NCBI RefSeq assembly: GCF_014652835.1
Contig: NZ_BMZO01000009.1
Coordinates: 51,487 to 115,486, forward strand
DNA length: 64,000 nt
Source: Limoniibacter endophyticus
Lineage (GTDB): Bacteria; Pseudomonadota; Alphaproteobacteria; Rhizobiales; Rhizobiaceae
Reading direction: 5' to 3'
This document shows positions 53,567-63,119 of the stretch, piece after piece; position 1 is the first letter of the stretch, and the number at the start of each line of letters is the position of its first letter. The position numbers and the translations under genes are program-made. The notes below the pieces were generated by a model. That model was not told where the DNA came from. It worked only from the letters and a program-made list of their open reading frames with translations, and searched no databases.

Positions 53567-54622
53567 ATGAGCACTCCTGATAGCGAAGCCAATGCCCAAA
53601 AGGAAGCGCAAAGCACGATCTTGATCGTTCCTGCCGAGGCGGCGGGCCAGCGTCTCGATCAGTGGCTGGCCGCGCGGCTTGCGCCCGATCTGTCGCGCAG
53701 CCGCATCCAGGCTCTTATCAAGCAGCAGGCAATCCTCATTGACGGCAAGCCTGCCGCCGACCAGAAGCGTAAGCTTGGCGGCGGCGAAAGCATTGCACTA
53801 GAAATGCCCGAACCCGACCCCGCCGAGCCGGAAGGTGAGGATATCGCACTCGACATTCTTTTTGAGGATGACAGCATCATCGTCATAAACAAGCCGGCCG
53901 GCCTCGTGGTGCACCCGGGCGCAGGCAATTGGACCGGAACCCTCGTCAACGCGCTCATTCATCATTGCGGCGACAGCCTTTCCGGCATTGGCGGCGTCAA
54001 GCGTCCCGGCATCGTCCATCGGCTTGATAAGGATACGAGCGGCGTTCTCGTCGTGGCCAAGAACGATGAGGCCCATCGCAAACTTTCCGCCGCCTTCGCC
54101 GACCACGGTCTGACGGGAGACCTCGAACGCGCTTATATTGCCGTCGTTTGGGGTGAACCAGCGCGCATGGCCGGCACGATAGATGCCCCCCTTGGCCGCG
54201 GGCGCGACCGTACAACACGCGCCGTGGTCTCGGAGACGGCGCAAGATGCGCGCCATGCCGTCACCCATTTCACCGTGCTGGAACGTTTTGGCGAGAATTA
54301 CGGGAAGTCGCCGGAGCCCATCGCTACTGCGGTGGAGTGCCGCCTCGAGACCGGACGTACTCATCAGATCCGCGTGCACATGACGCATATCGGCCATCCG
54401 CTCATCGGCGACCGCGACTATGGCCGTGCATTGCGGACCAAGGCCAATATCCTTCCAGAGGAGTTGAAAACCATGGTGAATGCTTTCCCTCGCCAAGCTC
54501 TTCACGCGCAACTTCTTGCCTTCCGGCACCCGCGGACGAACGAACTTATGCGTTTTGAAGCCCCGCTGCCCGCAGATATGGTGGAACTCGTCGACGGTTT
54601 CCGTCGTTTGCACCACACATAA
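53567..54622 (+). CDS. rluD: 23S rRNA pseudouridine synthase RluD
   Basis: A 351-residue RluA-family enzyme. The N-terminal S4 RNA-binding domain (GQRLDQWLAARLAPDLSRSRIQALIKQ) is followed by the catalytic domain with the Asp motif GIVHRLDKDTSGVLVVAK, the Arg/Tyr strand AYIAVVWG and LETGRTHQIRVHM. RluD modifies helix 69 of 23S rRNA (U1911, 1915, 1917). The frame is open far upstream across the divergent DUF6476-like gene; the ATG at 53567 starts the family region. rpoH follows after 242 bp. Confidence 0.93.
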   Translation: MSTPDSEANAQKEAQSTILIVPAEAAGQRLDQWLAARLAPDLSRSRIQALIKQQAILIDGKPAADQKRKLGGGESIALEMPEPDPAEPEGEDIALDILFEDDSIIVINKPAGLVVHPGAGNWTGTLVNALIHHCGDSLSGIGGVKRPGIVHRLDKDTSGVLVVAKNDEAHRKLSAAFADHGLTGDLERAYIAVVWGEPARMAGTIDAPLGRGRDRTTRAVVSETAQDARHAVTHFTVLERFGENYGKSPEPIATAVECRLETGRTHQIRVHMTHIGHPLIGDRDYGRALRTKANILPEELKTMVNAFPRQALHAQLLAFRHPRTNELMRFEAPLPADMVELVDGFRRLHHT

Positions 54623-54864
54623 GACATTATTGCCGCACGAAATGACTCGTGACTCGGTCATGCGAGGCTGAGCTATGGGGTTCTGGCCATTGTCGGAATC
54701 CTTGCGATCGTTCACTAGAACATGACAAATTGTTCATGTCGAACAAAACACTGGCTTTCATCGTTGATTTACGATAAAAGAAATCCGTGCAGTGCAGTAA
54801 ACGTTACTGACTGGCCATGCTCGCCTTGGAAAGGGGGCATGTTAGCTGAAAGGAGGGTGCTAGA

Positions 54865-55764
54865 ATGGCCCAGACATTACCCAGCATCGCATCGGGCGAA
54901 GCAGGCCTGACGCGCTACTTTGAAGAGATTCGTCGCTTCCCGATGCTTGAGCCGCAGCAGGAATACATGCTCGCCAAGCGCTATCAGGAATATGAAGACA
55001 CCGAAGCGGCTCATAAACTTGTTACCAGTCACCTGCGCCTCGTTGCCAAGATTGCCATGGGCTATCGCGGCTACGGCCTGCCTATTGGCGAGGTCGTTTC
55101 CGAAGGCAATGTCGGCCTGATGCAGGCTGTCAAGAAATTCGAGCCGGAACGTGGTTTCCGCCTTGCCACCTACGCCATGTGGTGGATCAAGGCTTCGATT
55201 CAGGAATATATCCTGCGTTCGTGGAGCCTCGTGAAGATGGGCACCACCGCCAACCAGAAGCGCCTGTTCTTCAACCTGCGCAAGGTCAAGAGCAAGATCC
55301 AGGCACTCGACGATGGCGATCTGAACCCGGAGCAGATTGCGGAGATCGCAACGCGTCTCAGCGTTTCGGAAGAGGAAGTCGTATCGATGAACCGTCGCCT
55401 TTCCGGGGACGCATCGCTCAACGCTCCCATCCGTGCGACTGAAGGCGAATCCGGCGAATGGCAGGATTGGCTCGTCGACGATAGCGACAGTCAGGAGCAG
55501 ATTCTGATCGAGCAGGATGAGATGGAAAATCGCCGCTCCATGCTCTCGAGCGCCATGAGCGTCCTCAATGAGCGCGAAAAGCGCATCTTCCTGGCTCGCC
55601 GACTGACGGAAGACCCGCTTACGCTGGAAGAACTCTCCGGTGAGTTCAATATCAGCCGCGAACGTGTGCGTCAGATTGAGGTCCGCGCGTTCGAGAAGAT
55701 CCAGGATGCCGTCAAGGCTGCTGCTCAGCGTCAGTCCGAAGCATTGGTTCCAGTTGGAGCCTGA
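54865..55764 (+). CDS. rpoH: Heat-shock sigma factor RpoH
   Basis: A 299-residue sigma-32. Region 2 is FPMLEPQQEYMLAKRYQEY through GLMQAVKKFEPERGFRLATYAMWWIKASIQEYIL. The RpoH box QKRLFFNLRKVK is intact. Region 4 ends SGEFNISRERVRQIEVRAFEKIQ. It directs transcription of chaperone and protease genes. A strong ribosome-binding site (GAAAGGAGGGTGCTAGA) precedes the ATG. The 242-bp leader has no gene; a sigma-70 promoter could not be placed with confidence. A terminator follows. Confidence 0.97.
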   Translation: MAQTLPSIASGEAGLTRYFEEIRRFPMLEPQQEYMLAKRYQEYEDTEAAHKLVTSHLRLVAKIAMGYRGYGLPIGEVVSEGNVGLMQAVKKFEPERGFRLATYAMWWIKASIQEYILRSWSLVKMGTTANQKRLFFNLRKVKSKIQALDDGDLNPEQIAEIATRLSVSEEEVVSMNRRLSGDASLNAPIRATEGESGEWQDWLVDDSDSQEQILIEQDEMENRRSMLSSAMSVLNEREKRIFLARRLTEDPLTLEELSGEFNISRERVRQIEVRAFEKIQDAVKAAAQRQSEALVPVGA

Positions 55765-55784
55765 TCCGCGCAGGCACCTTAAAG

Positions 55785-55817
55785 AAAAGGCCGTCGCATC
55801 GCTGCGACGGCCTTTTT
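55785..55817 (+). terminator. Rho-independent terminator of rpoH
   Basis: AAAAGGCCGTCGCA and TGCGACGGCCTTTTT form a 14-bp stem around TCGC, with T and A tracts on both sides. It could also serve the convergent gene at 55842–57341. Confidence 0.9.
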
Positions 55818-55841
55818 CTATGTCAGCTCGTTAGCTGAGCA

Positions 55842-57341
55842 TCAATTGCTGGTCTGGGAGGCGGCCTGTTCCCAGGCATCAAGCGCCTGCTGGAAGATTT
55901 CTTCGCCCGGCACACCCTTTTCGACCGTGATGAGCGCGCGGCGACCGGACTTGTAGATCATCGGAATGTCTATCCAGCTGTCGCGGCGCAACAGGTTCAG
56001 ATTGATGCGGCGGTCGGCTTCCGCATCATTGAGCGCCACGAGGAAGAACCCGTCAGCGATCTTGGCTGGTATGCCAAGAAGCGGCTGGCCTGGGGCCTGC
56101 TCATTATCCTTCATCGTTACGCGCAGCACGCGGTCGATGCCACCGCCTGCAAATCCGTCCGGCGTGAGGAAGATCATCTCGACGATGTGGCTCGCCGGCA
56201 ACGAGGCATCCGTATTACGACGAATAGTCATGCGCAGCTGCACATCCATGTCCGGAATTGTCGCCTCGGCACGAATAGCAGCTTCCGGCGGACCTTCACC
56301 ACCCGGCGATTCCTGGACCAGTGACCAGACGACCGAACCGGCTTGGGCCGAGCCCTGCGCGACATTGGTCCGCTCTTCGTAGAAGATCGCGCGCTGCCCG
56401 ACTGCGACGGCCTGATTGCCCTGCTGGTTCGGATCGTTCGCCGCCTGACCGCTCTCCGCCTGCGTTTCAGGCGGAGAGGCTTCGGCAATCGAGGTGCCCT
56501 CGCCTATCGTCTGCTCGCCGCCCGATGGTCCTGCATCCGTTTCGCTACCATCCTCATTGAGACGTTGCGTCAGCTTCGGTGCCTGTTCAGGCTCCGGTTG
56601 GGACGCTTGCGTGCCCTCCGGCTGCGCAGAACCATCGGCAGCGCCTTCATTGCTCGCTACGTTGGATCCGCCTTGCAGCCCAAGGGCGGTGCTGATTTCA
56701 TCTCCCTTGAACCAGACGGCGCTACCGACGGCTGCGACCACAAGCAGACTGATCAGACCGGCGACGAGGCCACGCCTGCGCCGGCGCGCACCTGCCTTCG
56801 TACGCCGCCGCGGGGCTTGCGCAAGCGCCGGACGATCATCCTCATCGTCCCGATAGGCGTATGGCTCTTCTTCGCCATCCTCGGCCGCATCACGGCTCAC
56901 GCCAAGGGGAGCGTCGTAATCCTCGTCATTATGTCGGTCACGATAGCCGTTCCCGTGCGCTTCTTCATCAAACGCAGGTTCAGCGCTGCTTTCCTGCTCA
57001 TAAGCGTCCGAAGAAAACGCCCGTGGCGAAGCCTCTGGCTCCTCCTCCTGAACGGGTGCCGGGACAGGGGCTGGTTCGGGCGAAAAATCGCTGAAGATGG
57101 ACGCAAAACTATTATCCACCGGATCGACAGGTTCGGCATAGGATGCTTCGACCTCGAGAATAGCCTCCTCCAGCATCGACTTTTGTCGATCGATCACGGT
57201 CTGCGAAGGCGCTGGCGTAATCGATGCGAGCTTGGCCTCGAAAGCCTTGCGCGCTTTCTCGTAGACTTTTTCGCGCATGGCTGGCGTGTTTTGAGCCAGA
57301 CCGTCGATCGTTTTCTTCAGAACGGGAACGAAGTTTGCCAT
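55842..57341 (-). CDS. Large membrane-anchored protein of unknown function
   Basis: A 499-residue protein in three parts. Residues 1–75 form a helical segment beginning MANFVPVLKKTIDGLAQNTPAMREKVYEKARKAFE. Residues about 75–185 are acidic, Pro/Glu/Asp-rich and disordered. A basic stretch RRRTKAGARRRRRG is followed by one membrane helix (about 197–215, VAGLISLLVVAAVGSAVWF). A second disordered linker leads to a folded C-terminal domain (about 320–495, AIFYEERTNVAQGSAQAGSVVWSLVQ…WIDIPMIYKSGRRALITVEKG). The positive-inside rule puts the N-terminus in the cytoplasm and the C-terminal domain in the periplasm. I do not recognise a named function. Confidence 0.8.
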   Translation of the reverse strand: MANFVPVLKKTIDGLAQNTPAMREKVYEKARKAFEAKLASITPAPSQTVIDRQKSMLEEAILEVEASYAEPVDPVDNSFASIFSDFSPEPAPVPAPVQEEEPEASPRAFSSDAYEQESSAEPAFDEEAHGNGYRDRHNDEDYDAPLGVSRDAAEDGEEEPYAYRDDEDDRPALAQAPRRRTKAGARRRRRGLVAGLISLLVVAAVGSAVWFKGDEISTALGLQGGSNVASNEGAADGSAQPEGTQASQPEPEQAPKLTQRLNEDGSETDAGPSGGEQTIGEGTSIAEASPPETQAESGQAANDPNQQGNQAVAVGQRAIFYEERTNVAQGSAQAGSVVWSLVQESPGGEGPPEAAIRAEATIPDMDVQLRMTIRRNTDASLPASHIVEMIFLTPDGFAGGGIDRVLRVTMKDNEQAPGQPLLGIPAKIADGFFLVALNDAEADRRINLNLLRRDSWIDIPMIYKSGRRALITVEKGVPGEEIFQQALDAWEQAASQTSN

Positions 57342-57520
57342 TCAGCTACCTGTTGGAAGACCAGCGAGCAGGATGATTCATGCTGTCTTGTCCTGCATCT
57401 ATAAAAGAGGCTTTTTTGCAAGCCTAGCGCATCGTCGCGACGGGGAAAACCTTTTTCGCCAAAGATTGGTCGCGCAATCAATCGTTTAGCTTTTCAATTC
57501 ATGACGACATTCCAACATAG

Positions 57521-57552
57521 AAAAAGGCCGAGGTGCATCTGCACTTCGGCCC
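57521..57552 (-). terminator. Rho-independent terminator of purA
   Basis: On the minus strand GGCCGAAGTGCA pairs with TGCACCTCGGCC (one mismatch) and is followed by TTTTT, about 25 bp after the purA stop. Confidence 0.85.
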
Positions 57553-57574
57553 GGTTTTCATCGTCTGGTACGGA

Positions 57575-58864
57575 TCAATCCTCGAAAGGATCGGTAACCA
57601 GGATCGTATCTTCGCGCTCCGGACTGGTCGAGAGCATGGCGACCGGTGTACCGATCAACTCTTCGATCCGGCGTACATATTTGACTGCTTGCGCCGGAAG
57701 ATCATTCCAGGATCGCGCTCCCGCAGTGGTTTCTGACCAGCCGGGCATGGTTTCGTAAATCGGTTTGACGTTGGCCTGCGCGCCCATCGAAGAAGGCAGG
57801 TAATCAATGCGCTCGCCATCGAGCTCGTAGCCGACGCAAATCTTGATCTCTTCAAGACCATCAAGAACGTCGAGCTTGGTCAGGGCGATACCGGTAATAC
57901 CCGATGTACGCACTGTCTGCCGCACGATGACGGAATCGAACCAGCCGCAGCGACGCTTACGCCCCGTCACGACGCCAAACTCATGGCCTCTAGTGCCAAG
58001 AAAATTGCCGATCTCGTCATCGAGTTCTGTCGGGAAAGGTCCCTCGCCGACGCGCGTCGTGTAGGCCTTGGTAATGCCAAGCACGTAACCGATCGCCGTA
58101 GGTCCAAGACCCGAACCAGCGGCTGCCTGACCGGCGACCGTGTTGGAGGACGTCACGAACGGGTAAGTGCCGTGGTCATTATCAAGCAGAGCGCCCTGCG
58201 CGCCTTCGAACAATATGCGATCGCCAACCTTGCGACGCTCGTCCAGTACGCGCCAGACCTGATCGACATAGGGCAGGATTTCCTCGCGCACCGCGTTCAG
58301 CTCATCGAGAATGGTCTGCAAGCCAATCTCCTCATAGCCCATGCCGCGGCGCAGCAGATTGTGATGAGCGAGCAGACGCTCCACCTTTGGCTCAAGCGTT
58401 TCCGGCTCCATCAGATCAATGACGCGAATAGCGCGACGACCGACCTTGTCTTCATAGGCCGGACCGATACCGCGTTTCGTCGTGCCTATCTTCAGCCCGG
58501 AGGTCGCACCCTCGCGCATGGCATCGAGATCGCGATGCAACGACAGGATCAGCGGCGCGTTGTCGGCGATGCGCAGCACGGCTGGCGAAATGTCCACCCC
58601 TTGGGCGCGCAGTTTTGCAACTTCCATGACGAAGTGATGGGGATCAACAACCACACCATTGCCGATGACGGAAAGCTTGCCGCGCACCAGGCCAGAAGGA
58701 AGAAGCGAAAGCTTGTAGCTCGTGCCGTCGATAACCAGCGTGTGCCCGGCATTGTGGCCACCTTGATAGCGCACGATCACATCGGCGCGCTCGGAAAGCC
58801 AATCGACGATCTTACCCTTGCCTTCGTCGCCCCACTGCGAGCCGACGACCACAACATTGGCCAT
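57575..58864 (-). CDS. purA: Adenylosuccinate synthetase
   Basis: A 429-residue enzyme joining IMP and aspartate with GTP to give adenylosuccinate, the first AMP-specific step. Signatures: [71 protein letters not shown] and the late [10 protein letters not shown]. Length is standard. The frame extends 52 codons upstream, but the ATG at 58864 has AAGGAG before it and the canonical start. Confidence 0.97.
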   Translation of the reverse strand: MANVVVVGSQWGDEGKGKIVDWLSERADVIVRYQGGHNAGHTLVIDGTSYKLSLLPSGLVRGKLSVIGNGVVVDPHHFVMEVAKLRAQGVDISPAVLRIADNAPLILSLHRDLDAMREGATSGLKIGTTKRGIGPAYEDKVGRRAIRVIDLMEPETLEPKVERLLAHHNLLRRGMGYEEIGLQTILDELNAVREEILPYVDQVWRVLDERRKVGDRILFEGAQGALLDNDHGTYPFVTSSNTVAGQAAAGSGLGPTAIGYVLGITKAYTTRVGEGPFPTELDDEIGNFLGTRGHEFGVVTGRKRRCGWFDSVIVRQTVRTSGITGIALTKLDVLDGLEEIKICVGYELDGERIDYLPSSMGAQANVKPIYETMPGWSETTAGARSWNDLPAQAVKYVRRIEELIGTPVAMLSTSPEREDTILVTDPFED

Positions 58865-59068
58865 GGAAACTCCTTCGCCTTGTCCGCACGGCCTTGAGCT
58901 CTTCAGAGCGCGAGGCCGGATTGTATCTTCATATCTATAGCGGCAAGCCCGGAGACTTGCGGCCCTTCTTTCCAGACTTAGGAACAGAGTGCAAGTGCAA
59001 TTTATACATGGCAAGGCCATTTACAGCAGGGTTTTACGCCAGTACGCAGGTGCACGGGGAGAGTGATT

Positions 59069-59971
59069 ATGCACGCGCGCGCCTATCTTTTTCTGTTTCT
59101 GACGACCCTTATGTGGGGCGGCAATGCTGTTGCCGGCAAGATGGCAGTCGGTCACGTCTCGCCTATGATGCTCACCGCCATGCGCTGGTTTTTCGCCTTC
59201 GCCCTGCTTTGCATCGTGGGTTGGCCGCAGGTGAAGCGTGACTGGCCGCGCATTCGTGCCCGGTGGACTTACTTTCTCATATTGGGCGGCATCGGTTTTG
59301 CCCTGTTCAACGTCGCGCTCTACAACGCGCTGCTTTACACGTCCGCCATCAATGTCTCCATTGAACAAGCCGCAATTCCCATGATGATCTTCATCATCAA
59401 TTTCGCGCTATTCAAGATCCGCGCCACATGGGGACAGGTCGCCGGCTTTTCTCTCTCCGTTCTTGGCGTCGCGTTCGTTGCCAGCCATGGCGATCCAGCA
59501 CAATTGCTGGCGCTCGATCTCAATCGCGGCGATGCAATGATGCTGTTCGCGGTTCTGGTCTATGCCGTCTACACCGTCTATTTGCGTTTCAAGCCGGACA
59601 TACACTGGTTAAGCCTGATGACGGCTCTGACGGGAGCAGCCACAATTGCCTCCATCCCCTTCGCAATCTACGAAGCGGCCAATGGTACGATGATCTGGCC
59701 GGACGCAACCGGCTGGGGCATCGTCGTCTACACGACGCTTTTTGCCTCTATAGCCAGCCAGACGCTTTACATAATGGGCATCGCTCTGATCGGTTCGAAC
59801 CGCGCTGGTCTGTTCGTCAACCTTCTGCCTGTCCTGGGCACGATCCTTTCGATCGTGGTTCTGCGCGAACGTTTCGAGCCATTTCACGCGGTTGCGCTAT
59901 CCCTGGTTATTATCGGCATCACGCTTGCCGAATTTTCAGGACGCCGCGCCGCCGCCGCCTTGAAATCCTGA
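59069..59971 (+). CDS. EamA/DMT family transporter
   Basis: A 300-residue inner-membrane protein of ten predicted helices built as two EamA repeats (LFLTTLMWGGNAVAGKMAVGHVSPMMLTAMRWFF in the first; LFASIASQTLYIMGIALIGSNRAGLFVNLLPVLGTIL in the second). The family exports metabolites or amino acids; no substrate can be read. An in-frame GTG at 59063 is an alternative; the ATG at 59069 follows GGGGAGAG. Divergent from purA, convergent with serA. Confidence 0.92.
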   Translation: MHARAYLFLFLTTLMWGGNAVAGKMAVGHVSPMMLTAMRWFFAFALLCIVGWPQVKRDWPRIRARWTYFLILGGIGFALFNVALYNALLYTSAINVSIEQAAIPMMIFIINFALFKIRATWGQVAGFSLSVLGVAFVASHGDPAQLLALDLNRGDAMMLFAVLVYAVYTVYLRFKPDIHWLSLMTALTGAATIASIPFAIYEAANGTMIWPDATGWGIVVYTTLFASIASQTLYIMGIALIGSNRAGLFVNLLPVLGTILSIVVLRERFEPFHAVALSLVIIGITLAEFSGRRAAAALKS

Positions 59972-59977
59972 AATAAA

Positions 59978-60005
59978 GAAGGCGCGGATCGGAACCCGCG
60001 CCTTT
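59978..60005. terminator. Bidirectional terminator between EamA gene and serA
   Basis: AAGGCGCGG pairs with CCGCGCCTT across an 8-nt loop in the 57-bp gap between the convergent genes, with A-rich and T/C-rich flanks. Confidence 0.75.
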
Positions 60006-60028
60006 CCTTCTGCCTGTTCTGGTGGGCC

Positions 60029-61627
60029 TTACACCTCTTCCACATCGAACTGCAACGGCTTGGCAGAGCCGATGAATTCGTGGCCCTCAAGTTCGGCCCG
60101 CACTTCTTCCGGAAACGCTTCATCGAGATAGAGCATGGCGATCGCATTGCCGCCAGCATTGTCGCGACCAAGAGAGAAATTGGCGATATTGATGCCGTGC
60201 TTGGCGCAGATCGAACCGATGACGCCAATGATACCCGGCACGTCCTTATTGGCCATATAGAGCATGTGACGACCGACTTCAGCATCCATGTTGATGCCCT
60301 TGATCTGGATGAAGCGCGGCTTGTGGTCGGAAAACACCGTACCGGCGATCGAGCGGACGCGTTTGTCGGTTTTGACGGTGAGCTTGATATAACCGTCGAA
60401 CACGCCTGACTTGTCGCGCTTGACTTCCGAAAGAACGATGCCGCGTTCCTTGACCATGATGGGTGCCGAAACCATGTTGACGTCGGCAACCTGCGGCCGA
60501 ATCAAGCCGGCAAGTGTGGCCGAAATCAGCGCACGGGTGTTCATGCCCGCGGTAGCACCGTCAAACAGGACTTCGACTTCCTTGATGGGCTCTTCGGTCA
60601 CCTGGCCCACGAACGCGCCCAGCACTTCGGCAAGCTTGACGAAAGGCTTCAAGCGCGGCGCTTCCTCAGCCGAGATCGATGGCATGTTGATGGCGTTGGT
60701 AACCGCACCCTTGACGAGATAATCCGACATTTGCTCCGCAACCTGAAGCGCAACGTTTTCCTGCGCTTCATCAGTCGATGCGCCCAGATGCGGCGTGCAG
60801 ACGACGTTCTCCATGTTGAAAAGCGGGCTTTCCGTTGCAGGCTCAACTTCGAACACATCGATGCCAGCACCGGCAACCTTGCCGCTCTTGAGACCTTCGA
60901 TAAGATCCGCCTCAACGATCAGACCACCGCGCGCGCAGTTGATGATGCGCACACCTTTCTTCATCTTGGTGATTGCGTCCTTGTTGATGATATTTCGGGT
61001 CTTGTCGGTCAGCGGCGTGTGCAGCGTTATGAAATCCGCGCGCGCGAAGAGTTCCTCAAGCTCGACCTTCTCGATGCCAAGTTCGATGGCGCGGTCATCC
61101 GACAGGAACGGGTCGAAAGCCACGACATGCATCTTCAATCCGACCCCGCGCTGCGCGACAATCGAACCGATATTGCCGCAGCCGATGACGCCGAGCGTCT
61201 TTCCAGTGATTTCAACGCCCATGAAGCGGTTCTTTTCCCACTTGCCGGCATGCGTCGAGGCATTGGCTTCGGGAATCTGACGCGCAACGGCAAACATCAT
61301 CGCAACGGCGTGTTCCGCTGTGGTAATCGAATTGCCGAATGGCGTGTTCATGACGATAATGCCGCGACGAGATGCAGCTGGAATATCGACATTGTCGACA
61401 CCAATGCCGGCGCGACCGACAACCTTGAGATTGGTCGCCGCTGCAATCAGCTTCTCGGTAACCTTGGTGGCCGAACGGATCGCCAGACCATCATACTGGC
61501 CGATGACTTCGAGCAGCTTTTCCTTGTCCTTGCCAAGGTCGGGCAGGTAATCGACCTCGACGCCCCGATCCTTGAAGATTTGAACGGCGGTTGGGGAAAG
61601 CTTGTCTGATACGAGTACGCGAGGCAT
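60029..61627 (-). CDS. serA: D-3-phosphoglycerate dehydrogenase
   Basis: A 532-residue long-form SerA, oxidising 3-phosphoglycerate to 3-phosphohydroxypyruvate with NAD+. It shows the substrate domain start MPRVLVSDKLSPTAVQIF, NAD motif GVIGCGNIGSIVAQRG, catalytic Arg in NCARGGLI and His in CTPHLGAST. An intervening domain (GAFVGQVTEEPIKEVEVLFDG) and a C-terminal ACT domain (DVPGIIGVIGSICAKHGINIANFSLGR) for serine sensing follow. It lies 109 bp after serC in the same direction, across a palindromic repeat. Confidence 0.97.
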   Translation of the reverse strand: MPRVLVSDKLSPTAVQIFKDRGVEVDYLPDLGKDKEKLLEVIGQYDGLAIRSATKVTEKLIAAATNLKVVGRAGIGVDNVDIPAASRRGIIVMNTPFGNSITTAEHAVAMMFAVARQIPEANASTHAGKWEKNRFMGVEITGKTLGVIGCGNIGSIVAQRGVGLKMHVVAFDPFLSDDRAIELGIEKVELEELFARADFITLHTPLTDKTRNIINKDAITKMKKGVRIINCARGGLIVEADLIEGLKSGKVAGAGIDVFEVEPATESPLFNMENVVCTPHLGASTDEAQENVALQVAEQMSDYLVKGAVTNAINMPSISAEEAPRLKPFVKLAEVLGAFVGQVTEEPIKEVEVLFDGATAGMNTRALISATLAGLIRPQVADVNMVSAPIMVKERGIVLSEVKRDKSGVFDGYIKLTVKTDKRVRSIAGTVFSDHKPRFIQIKGINMDAEVGRHMLYMANKDVPGIIGVIGSICAKHGINIANFSLGRDNAGGNAIAMLYLDEAFPEEVRAELEGHEFIGSAKPLQFDVEEV

Positions 61628-61664
61628 TTTCGTCTCCTCAAATATGCGTTGATAACGCCAGCGC

Positions 61665-61712
61665 TACCCTCCCCGTATAGGGAGGGCGTCGCGCAGCGAC
61701 GGGTTGGGATTG
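61665..61712. repeat. Double-hairpin intergenic repeat between serC and serA
   Basis: CCCTCCC/GGGAGGG (61667–61686) and CGTCGC/GCGACG (61687–61701) are two adjacent perfect hairpins followed by GGTTGGGA. The composition and layout resemble small dispersed palindromic repeats of Brucellaceae genomes; I recall similar units but cannot count copies here. It lies inside the serC–serA transcript. Confidence 0.6.
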
Positions 61713-61736
61713 ATTTTACTTTAAGCGTCAGCTCGC

Positions 61737-62912
61737 TCAGGCAGCAGCCTTGAGCTTTTCCTTCTGGGCTTCAAATGCCCAGTCAAGCCATGGCAGCAAC
61801 GCCTGGAGGTCGGCTGCTTCGACGGTCGCACCAGCCCAGATGCGCAGGCCTGCCGGCGCATCGCGATAGGAACCAATGTCGAAAGCAACGCCTTCCTTGT
61901 CGAGCGCCGATACGATGCCCTTCGCGAATGCCGCCTGAGCATCGTCATCAAGCGCTAGCACGTCGGAATCGACGATGGTCAAGCAGACGGACGTATTGGA
62001 ACGCGTCGCCGGTGCCTTGGCGAGATGATCGATCCAAGGCGTCTGCTCGACAAACTGATCGAGAACGGTGAAGTTCTTGTCGGCACGGGCCATCAGGGCA
62101 TCGAGACCGCCGATCTGCTTGCCCCATTTCAACGCATCGAGATAATCCTCGACGCAAAGCATGGACGGCGTGTTGATCGTCTCGCCCTTGAAGATACCTT
62201 CGATGATCTTGCCGCCCTTGGTCATGCGGAAGATTTTTGGCAGCGGCCAGGCCGGCGAATAGCTTTCCAAACGTTCCACAGCCCGTGGCGAAAGGATGAG
62301 GACCCCATGTGCCCCTTCGCCGCCCAGCACCTTCTGCCAAGAGAAGGTCACGACATCGAGCTTGGCGAAATCGAGGTTCTGCGCGAATGCTGCCGAGGTT
62401 GCATCGCAGATCGTCAGCCCTTCACGGTCTGCCGGGATGAAATCGCCATTTGGAACGCGAACGCCCGAGGTGGTGCCGTTCCATGTGAAAATCACGTCTC
62501 GATCGAAATCGAGCTGTCCAAGGTCGGGAAGATCGCCATACGGGGCTTCGATCTTGCGCACATCCGGCAGCTTGAGCTGCTTGACAACGTCGGTAACCCA
62601 GCCAGCGCCAAAGCTTTCCCAGGCCATGATATCAACGCCACGCGCGCCGAGGATCGACCATAACGCCATCTCGACAGCACCGGTATCAGAAGCCGGAACG
62701 ATGCCGATTCGGTAGTCAGCGGGAACCTGAAGAACTTCGCGGGTCAACTCGATGGCTTCGGCAAGCTTGGCTTTACCGACCTTGGCGCGATGCGAGCGGC
62801 CAAGCGGAGCATCGGCGAGCGCATCAAGCGACCAGCCTGGACGCTTTGAGCAGGGACCTGAAGAAAAATTGGGATTGGCCGGACGCACTGCCGGCTTCGT
62901 AAGAGTCGTCAT
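61737..62912 (-). CDS. serC: Phosphoserine aminotransferase
   Basis: A 391-residue PLP enzyme making O-phosphoserine from 3-phosphohydroxypyruvate and glutamate. Family start [21 protein letters not shown], phosphate-site [17 protein letters not shown], and the Schiff-base lysine in [17 protein letters not shown] are visible. It belongs to the alphaproteobacterial SerC subgroup of about 390 residues. The start at 62912 lies at the end of a structured leader. It heads the serC–serA unit. Confidence 0.95.
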   Translation of the reverse strand: MTTLTKPAVRPANPNFSSGPCSKRPGWSLDALADAPLGRSHRAKVGKAKLAEAIELTREVLQVPADYRIGIVPASDTGAVEMALWSILGARGVDIMAWESFGAGWVTDVVKQLKLPDVRKIEAPYGDLPDLGQLDFDRDVIFTWNGTTSGVRVPNGDFIPADREGLTICDATSAAFAQNLDFAKLDVVTFSWQKVLGGEGAHGVLILSPRAVERLESYSPAWPLPKIFRMTKGGKIIEGIFKGETINTPSMLCVEDYLDALKWGKQIGGLDALMARADKNFTVLDQFVEQTPWIDHLAKAPATRSNTSVCLTIVDSDVLALDDDAQAAFAKGIVSALDKEGVAFDIGSYRDAPAGLRIWAGATVEAADLQALLPWLDWAFEAQKEKLKAAA

Positions 62913-63000
62913 GTTTGATCCTATCCTCACAGATAGCACGCGTCTCGTTGGGGAGACGTGGCCCACTGACGGCGATACTTTTTTCACCGCCATACGTCAA
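62913..63000 (-). promoter_or_regulatory. serC leader with promoter and two hairpins (candidate serC RNA motif)
   Basis: Reading leftward: TTGACG (63000–62995), 17 bp, weak -10 TATCGC (62977–62972). Then comes a short leader with an 8-bp hairpin (62939–62946 with 62953–62960, loop of 6) and a second 5-bp hairpin (CTATC 62921–62925 with GATAG 62932–62936), the last ending 8 bp before the serC start codon. A conserved 'serC' RNA motif is known in this exact place in Alphaproteobacteria. Match to that motif is from memory of position and layout, not an alignment. Confidence 0.55.
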
Positions 63001-63119
63001 GGATTATTCGCGACGACTGATGCTTTCGAACGAAAGTTGCGCTCAGGCAAATATCCGGGCCATGGAAAAGCCGCGCTCCCACGAGCGGGCCTCCCCCGGA
63101 GATGATTTTGGCTACAGGA

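Noticed and set aside
53798..54715. 305-codon minus-strand open frame opposite rluD
   Set aside because: Antisense shadow; rluD carries all catalytic motifs on the plus strand.
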